DNA of 64,000 nt from Deltaproteobacteria bacterium Ga0077539. GTDB taxonomy: Bacteria > Myxococcota_A > Polyangia > Polyangiales > Ga0077539. The notes below the pieces were generated by a model. It worked only from the letters and a program-made list of their open reading frames with translations, ran no database searches and was not told where the DNA came from. Position numbers and translations under genes: made by a program. Positions 56,614 through 64,000 of the stretch are shown here, piece after piece. Within the stretch, counting starts at the first letter, position 1, and every line of letters begins with the position of its first letter. The stretch spans positions 92,174 to 156,173 of the forward strand of contig LNEO01000108.1 in NCBI GenBank assembly GCA_001465015.1. Direction: 5' to 3'.

Positions 56614-57522
56614 TCAGGTTCGTGACGACGCCGAGAGCATCGCGTGGGCGAGCTCGGTCAGCGTGTTGGTTCGCACGACGTTGGGCGGAAGCTCGAGCGA
56701 GCTCACGCCAGCGCCGCCGACGTACAATTTGGTGTTGGCGCCGCGCGTAGCCACCGCGACGGTCTGCAGCTCGTCCGCGGCCCGATCAGACGAGTGGATC
56801 GCCGAGAACGAGAGCACCACCGCGGTGGGACGCTCGGCGGCGATCATCATCGAGAGGTCCGTCACAGGAACCCTCGCGCCGAGGAGCACTGGCACGAAGC
56901 CGAGTCCGTACACGAGGATCGCCGCCATTCGAAGCGCGATGTCATGCAGCTCGTCGCCGGGCGCGGCGAGCAGAACTCGCCCTCGCTGGACGGACGGACG
57001 CTCGATCAGCGCCTTGATGCGCGCGAGGCTCTCGATCACCGTCTGCGCGGCGATGTGCTCCTGGGCGACCGTCAGCGCGCCGCGGGCCCAGCGCTCGCCG
57101 ATGTCCGCGAGCGCCGGCGTGGCGATCCCGTCGAACACGGCCGACAGGGAGTGTCCCTTGAGGCGCTGCTGCGCGATCAACGAGACGAGCGCGTCGGTGT
57201 CACCCGCGAGCGCCAGGTTGCGAAACTTGAGGACGACTTCGCCCTCCATGCCTCCGACCGCGTGATCGTCGGGCAAAACGACGGACGAGGGGACCATTCC
57301 AGCGCCTCCTGACGCCGGGACGGTCGCGACCACAGGAGCCACGGGACCCGCTGGCTCGTACTTGTGGTGCTGCAAGAACTCAGCAATTTCTGCCATGCGA
57401 AACTTGCGGTGGCCGCCCGGCGTCCGGAAACACTTGAGTGTTCCGGCGTCCGCCCAGCGCTTTACGGTCGCTTCGCTGACAGCGAGAAGATCTGCAACCT
57501 GACGGGTCGTGATGATGTCCAC
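56614..57522 (-). CDS. CarH/CarA-like B12-dependent MerR-type regulator
   Basis: 302 residues. Residues 1-50 are a MerR-type winged helix (TTRQVADLLAVSEATVKRWADAG, then RTPGGHRKFR). The helical cap domain has the Wx9EH motif (Trp145, Glu155, His156) used by CarH to hold adenosylcobalamin from above. The cobalamin-binding Rossmann domain has His193 in GDELHDIA (the lower ligand position), then VLSFSAIH and YVGGAG. CarH proteins repress carotenoid genes in the dark and are released by light. All key residues are present here, so photoreception is plausible. Divergent from the oxidase gene at 57655. Confidence 0.85.
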   Translation of the reverse strand: MDIITTRQVADLLAVSEATVKRWADAGTLKCFRTPGGHRKFRMAEIAEFLQHHKYEPAGPVAPVVATVPASGGAGMVPSSVVLPDDHAVGGMEGEVVLKFRNLALAGDTDALVSLIAQQRLKGHSLSAVFDGIATPALADIGERWARGALTVAQEHIAAQTVIESLARIKALIERPSVQRGRVLLAAPGDELHDIALRMAAILVYGLGFVPVLLGARVPVTDLSMMIAAERPTAVVLSFSAIHSSDRAADELQTVAVATRGANTKLYVGGAGVSSLELPPNVVRTNTLTELAHAMLSASSRT

Positions 57523-57654
57523 GAACGTTCCGATGTTTGCCCGCGACGATGGTTGCTAGCAGTGTCCCGAGGAATCGTACGTCGTGCTAAACGGCACCTG
57601 GCCTCGGGCCGGCTTGGTGCCGATCGCGGGGCAGAGCAAAGTCGAGCCGGAAAA

Positions 57655-58764
57655 ATGCGCGCGTACGACGTCGTGGTCGTCGGGGGTGGGTTGATCGGGA
57701 GCCTTTCAGCCCTTGCCCTGGCTGACGCTGGACTGCGAGTTCTCGTGTTGGAGCGCGCCGTTCCCGGCGCAGAGGCGTCGAGCGCGGCGGCTGGCATCCT
57801 GGCAGGTCAGTCCGAGTCGAAGGTCGACAACGCCATGTTCGGGCTCGCGATCGAGAGCCGAGAGCGGTACGTGGCGCTGTCCGCGATGCTCCGCGAGCGG
57901 ACCGGGATCGACGTCGGGTTTCGCCGTTGCGGCGCGGTCGACGTGGCCGAGAGCGAGGCCGCGCTCGCTGCGATCGAGGCCACGTTCGCGTTTCAACGGA
58001 CCAAAGGGCACAACGTCGCGCGCCTCGGCCCGCAAGAGCTCCGGGAGCTCGAGCCCAGACTCGCGCACTCATTTGCGGGTGGCGTGTACTTCGCTGACGA
58101 CGGTCAGGTCGATCCGCCGTCGCTCTTCACGGCAGTCGCGCAGGCCGCCGAGCGGACGGGCGTGTCGTTTCGATCAGGGTGCACGGTGCGGAGCATTCGG
58201 ATCCAAGGGTCCGCAGAAGATCGAGTCGCCGTCGGAGTCGAGGTCGAAGACGGGCTGATCGAGGCAGGCCACGTCGTGCTCGCCGCAGGCGCGTGGAGCG
58301 CGCTCGTGCCGGGCGCGCAGATCGCCGCGGGCGCGGTGAAGCCGGCGCGAGGGCAAATCGTCGAGCTCGCCCTCCGCACGCCGCCGCTCGATCGAGTCGT
58401 GTTCGGTCGCGGCGGCTACGTCGTCCCGCGCAGCGACGGTCGGGTGTTGTGCGGCAGCACGCTCGAGTTCGTCGGCTTCGAGAAAGAGGTCACCGCTGCG
58501 GGCGTGGCGAAGATCCTCGCGATGGCGACAGGGCTCGTCCCATCGCTCGGCGAGGCGAAGGTCCAGCGAATGTGGTCGAGCTTCCGGCCGTTCTCTTCGG
58601 ACGGCTCAGCGCTCGTGGGAGATGCTGGCGTCGCGAGGCTCACGCTCGCCACCGGCCATCATCGGAGCGGCATCTTGCTTGCGCCAGCGACGGCCGAGCG
58701 GGTTCGCCAACACATCGTCGAGGGGCGGCTCGACCCGTCCGAGCCCTGGGCTCCGTCGCGGTAG
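57655..58764 (+). CDS. FAD-dependent amino acid oxidase (glycine oxidase ThiO-like)
   Basis: 369 residues from the ATG at 57655. The FAD-binding motif GGGLIGS (10-16) begins a DAO-family fold, followed by EASSAAAGILAGQ (typical of ThiO) and near the C-terminus MWSSFRPFSSDGSALVG and TGHHRSGILLAP, which bind FAD and substrate. ThiO oxidises glycine to glyoxylate imine for thiazole synthesis. No thi genes are in view, so a role in other amine oxidation is possible. Its end lies 30 bases from the convergent selenoprotein gene. Confidence 0.85.
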   Translation: MRAYDVVVVGGGLIGSLSALALADAGLRVLVLERAVPGAEASSAAAGILAGQSESKVDNAMFGLAIESRERYVALSAMLRERTGIDVGFRRCGAVDVAESEAALAAIEATFAFQRTKGHNVARLGPQELRELEPRLAHSFAGGVYFADDGQVDPPSLFTAVAQAAERTGVSFRSGCTVRSIRIQGSAEDRVAVGVEVEDGLIEAGHVVLAAGAWSALVPGAQIAAGAVKPARGQIVELALRTPPLDRVVFGRGGYVVPRSDGRVLCGSTLEFVGFEKEVTAAGVAKILAMATGLVPSLGEAKVQRMWSSFRPFSSDGSALVGDAGVARLTLATGHHRSGILLAPATAERVRQHIVEGRLDPSEPWAPSR

Positions 58765-58794
58765 CGCGCGTCGCTCGAAGCTCCGAGGCCGCGC

Positions 58795-59025
58795 TCAATC
58801 GTTGGCGGGATCGGGCAGGCGATCGAGCACCTCGCTCTCTTGGGGAAACCGTCCTTCGCTGTGCTTCGAGAACAAGAGCGCACCATCGACGAACACGTCG
58901 AATTGCCCTCCTCCGCCCCTCTCGAGCACGGGATCGACGCCGACCTGCTTCTTGATCGCGGCCGCGAGACTCGCGGCCCGGGGCAGGTAGTTTCAAGCCA
59001 CGCAGTAGCGAATGCGAATGTCCAT
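58795..59025 (-). CDS. SelW/Rdx-family selenoprotein, TGA at codon 11 read as selenocysteine
   Basis: 76 residues from the ATG at 59025, which is preceded by AAGGAG at a spacing of 8. Codon 11 (58993-58995) is TGA in the sequence Cys8-Val-Ala-Sec11, the CxxU redox motif of the SelW/SelT/SelH (Rdx) thioredoxin-like family; the following residues NYLPRAASLAAAI match the family helix, and the C-terminal QFDVFVDGALLFSKHSEGRF matches the usual FEVxVDGxLVxSKxxxGxF text. Translation to the TGA alone would give a 10-residue peptide, and the downstream part has no start of its own. The protein is probably a cytoplasmic redox protein. It needs selA, selB, selC and selD elsewhere in the genome. Confidence 0.9.
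58960..58995 (-). promoter_or_regulatory. SECIS-like element directly after the TGA codon
   Basis: On the minus strand, the TGA (58993-58995) is followed after 14 bases by GGCCGCGA-GTC-TCGCGGCC (58960-58978), a perfect 8-bp stem; with 7 bp paired the loop is AGUCU. Bacterial SECIS elements lie immediately after the UGA, and the apical loop normally contains a G followed by U about 16-37 bases downstream; here GU is at bases 23-24. This fits the binding site for SelB. The lower part of the stem is poor. Confidence 0.75.
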
Positions 59026-59141
59026 GACGGGGCTCCTTCAGAGTGATCGGATCGTGACCGGGTGAACCGAGCTCGACGGCGTCGAGCGCGGCGCCGCGGA
59101 TATGCTACCCGTGCCGCGCGCCGTCGAGTCACCGTCCGATT

Positions 59142-59162
59142 GAGTGACATAGTATGTCACTC
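59142..59162. promoter_or_regulatory. Perfect palindromic operator candidate
   Basis: GAGTGACATA (59142-59151), one central G, and TATGTCACTC (59153-59162) form an exact 10+1+10 palindrome, AT-rich in the middle. It lies in the 241 bases between the divergent selenoprotein gene (117 bases from its ATG) and the SWIM gene (104 bases from its ATG). A dimeric repressor or activator (TetR-, GntR- or CRP-type) is the likely user. No regulator gene is adjacent. Confidence 0.6.
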
Positions 59163-59266
59163 GATTGCGGTATCCGAGGCGTTGACTGGGGGTATCCTCT
59201 GTCCGCCTCGCGCCGCCGCGAGAGGAGCTACGCGGGCGGTCGACGAGCAGAAGGACACAGACGCTC

Positions 59267-60859
59267 ATGGCAATCGAACTGACGGTCGCGCTCGTCGAGT
59301 CGCTCGCCCCCACGGCGGACGCTCTCTCGGACGCGCGCTCGATCGTGCGCGGCGGAAAGCTCAGCAAGCCGCAGAAGACCTCGGACGCATCACTGTTGTG
59401 GGGGCTCGTGAAAGGGTCTGCGAAGGAGCCGTACAAGCCCTCGATCGACCTCGGCGCCAACCCCGAGCGTCCCGTGATGCGCTGCACGTGTCCGTCGCGC
59501 ATTCACCCGTGCAAGCACGCGGTCGCGGTGATGTTGGCGTTCGCTGAAGGCAAATCGTTCGCGGAGGGTGAAGCCCCGAAGGACCTGCTCGAGAAGCGAG
59601 AGAAGTACGTCGCGCGAGGCGGCGGCGAAGCGACGAAGCCGGCGGCGGCTCCCAAAGAAGAGACGCCCGAGAAGCGCGCGGCGCGCGAAGCCAAAGCGGA
59701 GGCGACCAAGAAGGCCGCGTCCGCGAAGAAGACCGTGATGCAAGCGGAGGCGCTCGATGTGCTCGAGAAGTTCTTGCTCGACCTCGTGTCGACGGGCCTC
59801 GGGGGCATCTCGTCCAAGAGCGTCAAGGCGATCGAAGAGCAAGCGCGAAGAATGAACGATGCGGACCTGCGCGGCGCGCACGGGCTGCTCAAGCACCTGA
59901 TCGACGCGGCGCAGTCGAGCGACGAGCCGACGCCGAAGAAGACCGCCAAGAAGGCGGCTCCCAAGCGAAAAAAGAGCGCTGCCGAGCCGGCGGAGCCAGA
60001 GCCCACAGAGGATCGCGGCGCAGCAGACGCGCTCGCGCAGCGGCACGCGCGGCTCGCGCTCACAGTGACGCGGCTATGGGTCGCAGTGCGCAAGGGACGC
60101 AAGGTGCTCGACGGAAAGCTCGAGGAGGGCGACACGCAGTCCGAAGCCGACGCGCAGGTCGAGTCGCTGCTCGGTCGCGCGTGGAAGCTTCCCGAGCTTC
60201 AAGAGCGCGGCTACTGGGTCAAGGATCGAACGCTGATCGAGCTGGCCCACGAGAAGAGCGACGATCCGGTGTTGGATATGCTCGTTCACAAGGGCTATCT
60301 GCTCGACCTCGGCGATGGCGCGGTGCACATGGAGTGGACGGGGCTGCCGTACATCGCCGTGAGACAAGCGGCGGCGAGCTTGCGTCAGGCGCGGAGCAAC
60401 GTGCTCTCGCTCAGCGAAGCGGCGCTGTATCCGGGCGACGTGGTCAACCGCCGCGTTCGATGGGACGAGAAGAGCGGAGCGCTCACCGAGCGGCCGAGGA
60501 GCGAGGCGGAGCTCGCGACGCTGAGAGCGCTGGCGAAGCCCTTCGACGCCGCTGTGAAGCTGTTTCGCGAGCAGCTGAAGAACCCGCTTTCGCCGCTCGA
60601 AGCGGTGCTCTTGCTCGACGTAAAGGCTGTCGGTCGCGCGGGTGGCTCGCTCGTGATCGAAGACGGCGCAGGGGCTCGCATGGTGCTTCGCGACGCGCCG
60701 TCGACCTTCGCGACCATCGACAACGCCGAGCACGCGTTTGGCGCGTTTGGCGCGGGGCCGACCGCGGTGCGCCTCTGGTTCGACGCGACCGACCGGCTGA
60801 TCTACGGCCAGCCGCTGGCGCTGTTTGCCGGCGACCGACACGTTCGGTTCGGGCTGTGA
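59267..60859 (+). CDS. SWIM zinc-finger protein
   Basis: 530 residues from the ATG at 59267, preceded by AAGGAC. The SWIM finger is CxCx6CxH, Cys73, Cys75, Cys82 and His84 (MRCTCPSRIHPCKHA). A highly charged Lys/Ala/Glu linker (about 110-160 and 220-250) joins it to helical and beta domains of unknown type. SWIM domains bind DNA or proteins. This gene, the HEAT-repeat gene and the MoxR gene form a compact operon with 42- and 34-base gaps. The same gene set (SWIM, HEAT, MoxR, VWA) is known from other bacteria, where its function is unclear. Confidence 0.9.
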   Translation: MAIELTVALVESLAPTADALSDARSIVRGGKLSKPQKTSDASLLWGLVKGSAKEPYKPSIDLGANPERPVMRCTCPSRIHPCKHAVAVMLAFAEGKSFAEGEAPKDLLEKREKYVARGGGEATKPAAAPKEETPEKRAAREAKAEATKKAASAKKTVMQAEALDVLEKFLLDLVSTGLGGISSKSVKAIEEQARRMNDADLRGAHGLLKHLIDAAQSSDEPTPKKTAKKAAPKRKKSAAEPAEPEPTEDRGAADALAQRHARLALTVTRLWVAVRKGRKVLDGKLEEGDTQSEADAQVESLLGRAWKLPELQERGYWVKDRTLIELAHEKSDDPVLDMLVHKGYLLDLGDGAVHMEWTGLPYIAVRQAAASLRQARSNVLSLSEAALYPGDVVNRRVRWDEKSGALTERPRSEAELATLRALAKPFDAAVKLFREQLKNPLSPLEAVLLLDVKAVGRAGGSLVIEDGAGARMVLRDAPSTFATIDNAEHAFGAFGAGPTAVRLWFDATDRLIYGQPLALFAGDRHVRFGL

Positions 60860-60901
60860 AGTGATTCCTGTGGTGAGAAGCGATAGAGCGAGGAAATAGC
60901 A

Positions 60902-62749
60902 ATGGCTAGAGAGACACTCCGCGAGCTCGACGCGGACACGACACGATTGCTGGTCGCAGGCGCGTCGCTCGCGCAGGGCGACGAAGGGCTCACCGCCAGG
61001 CGCGGGCCGATCAAGGAGCTCGCCACGAAGGCTCCAGCGCTGGCCGCGCTCTCGACGCAGCTCGAGGCGCTGATGAACGCTGCGGGGAGAAAGAGCGCAT
61101 CGGAGCTGCTCAACCTCGCGACGATGACCGCGCGCATCCGCGGCGCGCAGGCGAAGCCCGCGGAGGCGTCGGCTGGGGCGCTCGAGACGCTCGCCGCGAG
61201 GCAAGCGATGCTGACGCCGCTCGGCAGCGTGGCGGCGGACAAGCTCTACAAGGTGTTCATCGGCAAGTCCGACGAGCCCGAGAGCGTGCTCGAAGCGGCG
61301 CTCAAAGAGGACGCCGTGGTCGACCTGCGCTTTGCGCGGCTGGTCAACAACCTGATTGGCGGCGGGATCGACGACGAGATCATCGTCAAAGCGATCAAGG
61401 CGTACGGCGAAGAGGCCGTGCGCGCGGTCGAGCGAGACCTCGACATGAAGGGCGGATACACGGACGCGACGCGACTGCAGATCCTCGTCGCGGTCCGCGG
61501 CAAGGACGCGATGCCGCTCATCGAGAAGGCTTTTTCCGACGGCAGTCCCGAGGTGCGAGCCGAGGCGCTATCGCAGTGGAACACCCTCGATCCCAAGGAG
61601 GCCCGCTCCGTCGCGCTGAGCCGCGGTGTTTCAGACAAGGCGTCGGACGTGGTGAGCGCGGCGATCACGATCCTGGGTCAGGCGCACGACGACGACGAGG
61701 CGCTCGACGCGCTGCTTCTGAAGCTCGCGGACGAGGATCACGGCTACTCGGCGCAGTACGCGCTGCGGGAGTACAAGCACCCGAAGCTGTCGGCGCGCTT
61801 GCTCGCGGCGTTTACGCCAGAGCTGCGATCGTTGCCCGAGTACAAGGCGCCGAAGGCGAAGAAGGGCGCGGCGGCCACGGGCAGCGCGGCCAAGGCCGCC
61901 AAGAAGGAAGAAGAGAAGCGCCTGCGCGAGCACCAGCGAAAGCTCGACTTCGCTGCGTACCTCATTCAAGTGATGGGCGAGCACCTCGACGACGCGCTGG
62001 AGGCGTCGCTCTTCGAGACGTGGAAGAGCGGCAAATCCGAGAACATCCGCTGCACCGCCGGGGAGGCGCTCGCGAAGACCAGGCGCGAGGACATTCGAAA
62101 GGACCTCGAGAAGGGGATCACCTCGAAGAACTGGCGCGAGCGCGAGATCGCGATTTCGGCGCTCACGGCGGGGGGAGCAGATGCGATCGCGCGGGTGAAG
62201 CCGTACTTCGACCCGAAGAAGGCGAGGGACAAGACGACGATGTCGATCGCGAGCTCGATCCTCGACACGCTCGTGGACACGGCGGAGTACGACGACGACG
62301 GCAACATGGTGTTGAAGGACGTGCACGCTGGCTGGGGGGAGCTGATCCTTCCGCTCTTGGACGTTCCTGTGATTTCGAGTGTGGGGATCGACATCCTCTC
62401 GGCGCTGAAGCACCCGGCGATGTTCACGCGGCTCGAGGAGATGATGATCGATCGAAAGAAGCTCAACGACGCGCTCGAGGGCTTCGAGAAGATCAAGGAC
62501 CCGCGCGCGCTGCCGCTGATCATGGAGCTCTTCGAAGACAAGAAGCTCTGGACCCCAGCGGCGGCAAGCTCGATCGTCTATCCGATCTGCGCTGCGCTGC
62601 GCGCGCTCGACGACGCTGCGGCGGCCCCTGCGCTGAGGGCGGCGGCGGACAAGCTCGAGGGTGCAGCGAAGAAGGGCACGAGACGCAGGCCCGAGTGGAC
62701 CGTGACGCGACTGAGGGACACCGCGCTCTATCTCGAGCGCGCTCGTTGA
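60902..62749 (+). CDS. HEAT-repeat protein of the SWIM-MoxR operon
   Basis: 615 residues. GAGGAA lies 8-9 bases before the ATG. The protein is made of alpha-helical repeats of about 35-40 residues with the HEAT pattern (PLIEKAFSDGSPEVRAEALS; ASDVVSAAITILGQAHDDD; AGEALAKTRREDIRKDLEKG). A charged Lys/Ala insert (about 315-345) interrupts the array. HEAT arrays are scaffolds for protein-protein binding, so this may hold the SWIM protein and the MoxR ATPase together. No enzymatic motif. Confidence 0.85.
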   Translation: MARETLRELDADTTRLLVAGASLAQGDEGLTARRGPIKELATKAPALAALSTQLEALMNAAGRKSASELLNLATMTARIRGAQAKPAEASAGALETLAARQAMLTPLGSVAADKLYKVFIGKSDEPESVLEAALKEDAVVDLRFARLVNNLIGGGIDDEIIVKAIKAYGEEAVRAVERDLDMKGGYTDATRLQILVAVRGKDAMPLIEKAFSDGSPEVRAEALSQWNTLDPKEARSVALSRGVSDKASDVVSAAITILGQAHDDDEALDALLLKLADEDHGYSAQYALREYKHPKLSARLLAAFTPELRSLPEYKAPKAKKGAAATGSAAKAAKKEEEKRLREHQRKLDFAAYLIQVMGEHLDDALEASLFETWKSGKSENIRCTAGEALAKTRREDIRKDLEKGITSKNWREREIAISALTAGGADAIARVKPYFDPKKARDKTTMSIASSILDTLVDTAEYDDDGNMVLKDVHAGWGELILPLLDVPVISSVGIDILSALKHPAMFTRLEEMMIDRKKLNDALEGFEKIKDPRALPLIMELFEDKKLWTPAAASSIVYPICAALRALDDAAAAPALRAAADKLEGAAKKGTRRRPEWTVTRLRDTALYLERAR

Positions 62750-62783
62750 TTTCGTACGCACTATTCGAACGGAGCAGTGACAG

Positions 62784-63884
62784 ATGGCGAAGGAAAAGGA
62801 GTCGAGCGGAGACGTTCTGCGCGAGCCAGCGGAGCGCTCGTACGCGGCGGAGCTCGCGGCGCTCGAGAAGGCGGACAAGCACGCGAAGCCCACGGGGTGG
62901 AGGCTCTCTCCGCGCGCGGTAGAGACGTACGTGCTCGGCGGCGAAGCGGGCGGCGTGACGATCACTCCGAAGTACCTGGGCGCGCCGAGGCTCGTTCAAA
63001 TCGCGATCGCGACGCTGGCGACGGACCGAGCGCTCTTGCTGCTCGGCGAGCCAGGCACCGCGAAGAGCTGGTTGAGCGAGCACTTGTGCGCGGCGATCAC
63101 GGGGGACTCGCAGCTGCTCGTTCAGGGCACCGCGGGCACCACGGAAGAGCAGGTTCGCTACTCGTGGAACTACGCGCTGCTGCTCGCCGAGGGCCCGTCG
63201 AAGAAGGCGCTCGTCCCCTCGCCCGTCTACCGCGCGATGGAGAACGGGCGGATCGTGCGCTTCGAAGAGATCACGCGCACGCCGAGCGAGGTGCAAGACG
63301 CCCTGATCACCGTGTTGAGCGAGAAGGTGCTCACGGTGCCCGAGCTCGGCTTGCACGTGCAAGCACGCAAGGGCTTCAACGTGATCGGCACGGCAAACAC
63401 CAGGGATCGCGGGGTCAACGAGATGTCCTCGGCGCTCAAGCGCCGGTTCAACATCGTCGTGTTGCCGGTGCCCGCGGACCTCGAGACCGAGATCACGATC
63501 GTCGAGAAGCGCGTGAAGGAGATCGGGCACGCGCTCGACCTGCCGTCGGCGGCCCCGTCGAAAGAGGCAGTGCGCCGCGTGGTGCAGGTCTTTCAAGAGC
63601 TCAGGCAGGGAAAGACGATCGACGGAAAGCAGAAGCTCAAGTCCCCGACCGGCGTCTTGTCGACGGCCGAAGCGATCAGCGTGCTCGGCAACGCGATGTC
63701 TCTGGCCGGCCACTTTGGCAACGGAAAGGTGGCAGACCGCGACCTCGCCGCGAGCGTGATCGGCGCGATCGTCAAAGAAGACTCGAAGGACGAGGCCGTC
63801 TTCGTCGAGTATCTCGAGGGTATCGTGAAGAAGCGCGGCGCGGACTGGGCTGAGTTCTACAAGGCCTGCAAAGAGCTCGTGTAG
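62784..63884 (+). CDS. MoxR-family AAA+ ATPase
   Basis: 366 residues. AAA+ motifs: Walker A GEPGTAKS (88-95), Walker B IVRFEEI (157-163), and sensor 1 GTANTRD (Asn205), followed by ALKRRF with the arginine finger and a C-terminal helical lid (TAEAISVLGNAMSLAG). The Walker B Asp is replaced by Glu-Glu in FEEI, as often in MoxR proteins (RVKxD/E). MoxR ATPases work with VWA-domain proteins as chaperones that remodel or activate complexes. Immediately before the last, partial gene. Confidence 0.92.
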   Translation: MAKEKESSGDVLREPAERSYAAELAALEKADKHAKPTGWRLSPRAVETYVLGGEAGGVTITPKYLGAPRLVQIAIATLATDRALLLLGEPGTAKSWLSEHLCAAITGDSQLLVQGTAGTTEEQVRYSWNYALLLAEGPSKKALVPSPVYRAMENGRIVRFEEITRTPSEVQDALITVLSEKVLTVPELGLHVQARKGFNVIGTANTRDRGVNEMSSALKRRFNIVVLPVPADLETEITIVEKRVKEIGHALDLPSAAPSKEAVRRVVQVFQELRQGKTIDGKQKLKSPTGVLSTAEAISVLGNAMSLAGHFGNGKVADRDLAASVIGAIVKEDSKDEAVFVEYLEGIVKKRGADWAEFYKACKELV

Positions 63885-63904
63885 CTCGCGCCCGGAGGCG
63901 TCTT

Positions 63905-64000
63905 TTGGCAACTAGCAATTCGGGCAAGAAGAGCGAGTCGAAGGCCCCGACCAAGGCGCCCACGAAATCAACGGCCGCGACCGCGCCCGTCGAGGGCAAG
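63905..64000 (+). CDS. Start of the next gene of the MoxR operon, truncated at the window edge
   Basis: A TTG at 63905 has GGAGG 6 bases upstream and opens a frame of 32 codons to the window end. The text, TSNSGKKSESKAPTKAPTKS and on, is a Lys/Thr/Ala/Pro-rich linker typical of the N-terminus of proteins in this operon type. The gene begins 20 bases after the moxR stop. In similar operons the next genes code for a large protein of unknown function or a VWA protein; here only the linker is visible. Confidence 0.6.
   Translation, partial: MATSNSGKKSESKAPTKAPTKSTAATAPVEGK

Noticed and set aside
58640..58996. Minus-strand frames in the other phases over the selenoprotein
   Set aside because: They are Arg-rich, have no ribosome binding site and no recognisable domain, unlike the SelW frame.

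Overview
The window is high-GC bacterial DNA with about 54 closely packed genes and no rRNA, tRNA, CRISPR array or intact mobile element that I could see. It looks like a myxobacterium (Myxococcota, probably Polyangiales close to Sandaracinus): about fifteen short lipoproteins with Asp/Ala/Gly/Thr-rich linkers after the lipidated Cys, Cys-rich secreted repeat proteins, a C-terminal MYXO-CTERM-type tail (Gly-Cys-Gly-Cys, hydrophobic helix, Arg-rich end), a Ser/Thr kinase next to a TPR/PEGA protein, a giant sigma-54 activator and frequent GTG/TTG starts. This placement is inference from gene content only.

Layout. 1-5 kb: secreted proteins and lipoproteins (HExxH metalloprotease, DUF3105-like lipoprotein). 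5-12 kb: M48 peptidase, dynamin-like GTPase, beta-hydroxyacid dehydrogenase, SppA and chorismate synthase (sppA-aroC overlap). 12-17 kb: lipoproteins and a fused shikimate kinase/3-dehydroquinate synthase. 17-23 kb: lipoproteins, a J-domain protein, a protein of VWC-like repeats, truncated haemoglobin plus MFS transporter. 23-27 kb: hisS translationally coupled to a large beta-repeat protein with an 'xPLF/xPFY' motif. 27-32 kb: Ser/Thr kinase, PEGA protein, lipoprotein. 32-46 kb: glutamine amidotransferase, two subtilases, EVE protein, HtrA protease, VanY-type peptidase, CAP-domain lipoprotein and a lysozyme-like MYXO-CTERM protein. 46-51 kb: a non-coding inverted-repeat region, an RNB ribonuclease with unusual active site, a frameshifted gene, and an unknown gene whose 3' region is rich in hairpins and ends in a strong terminator. 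51-59 kb: AAA/TPR/sigma-54 activator, GTP cyclohydrolase II, a CarH-like B12-dependent regulator, a glycine-oxidase-like enzyme. 59-64 kb: a SWIM - HEAT-repeat - MoxR ATPase operon running off the end of the window.

The most striking item is on the minus strand at 58795-59025: a 76-residue SelW/Rdx-family selenoprotein whose eleventh codon is an in-frame TGA (motif Cys-Val-Ala-Sec), with an ideal Shine-Dalgarno sequence and a SECIS-like hairpin directly after the TGA. A conventional gene caller misses it because the reading frame is split by the TGA. It lies divergent from the SWIM-HEAT-MoxR operon, and the shared intergenic region carries a perfect 10+1+10 palindrome that looks like an operator.
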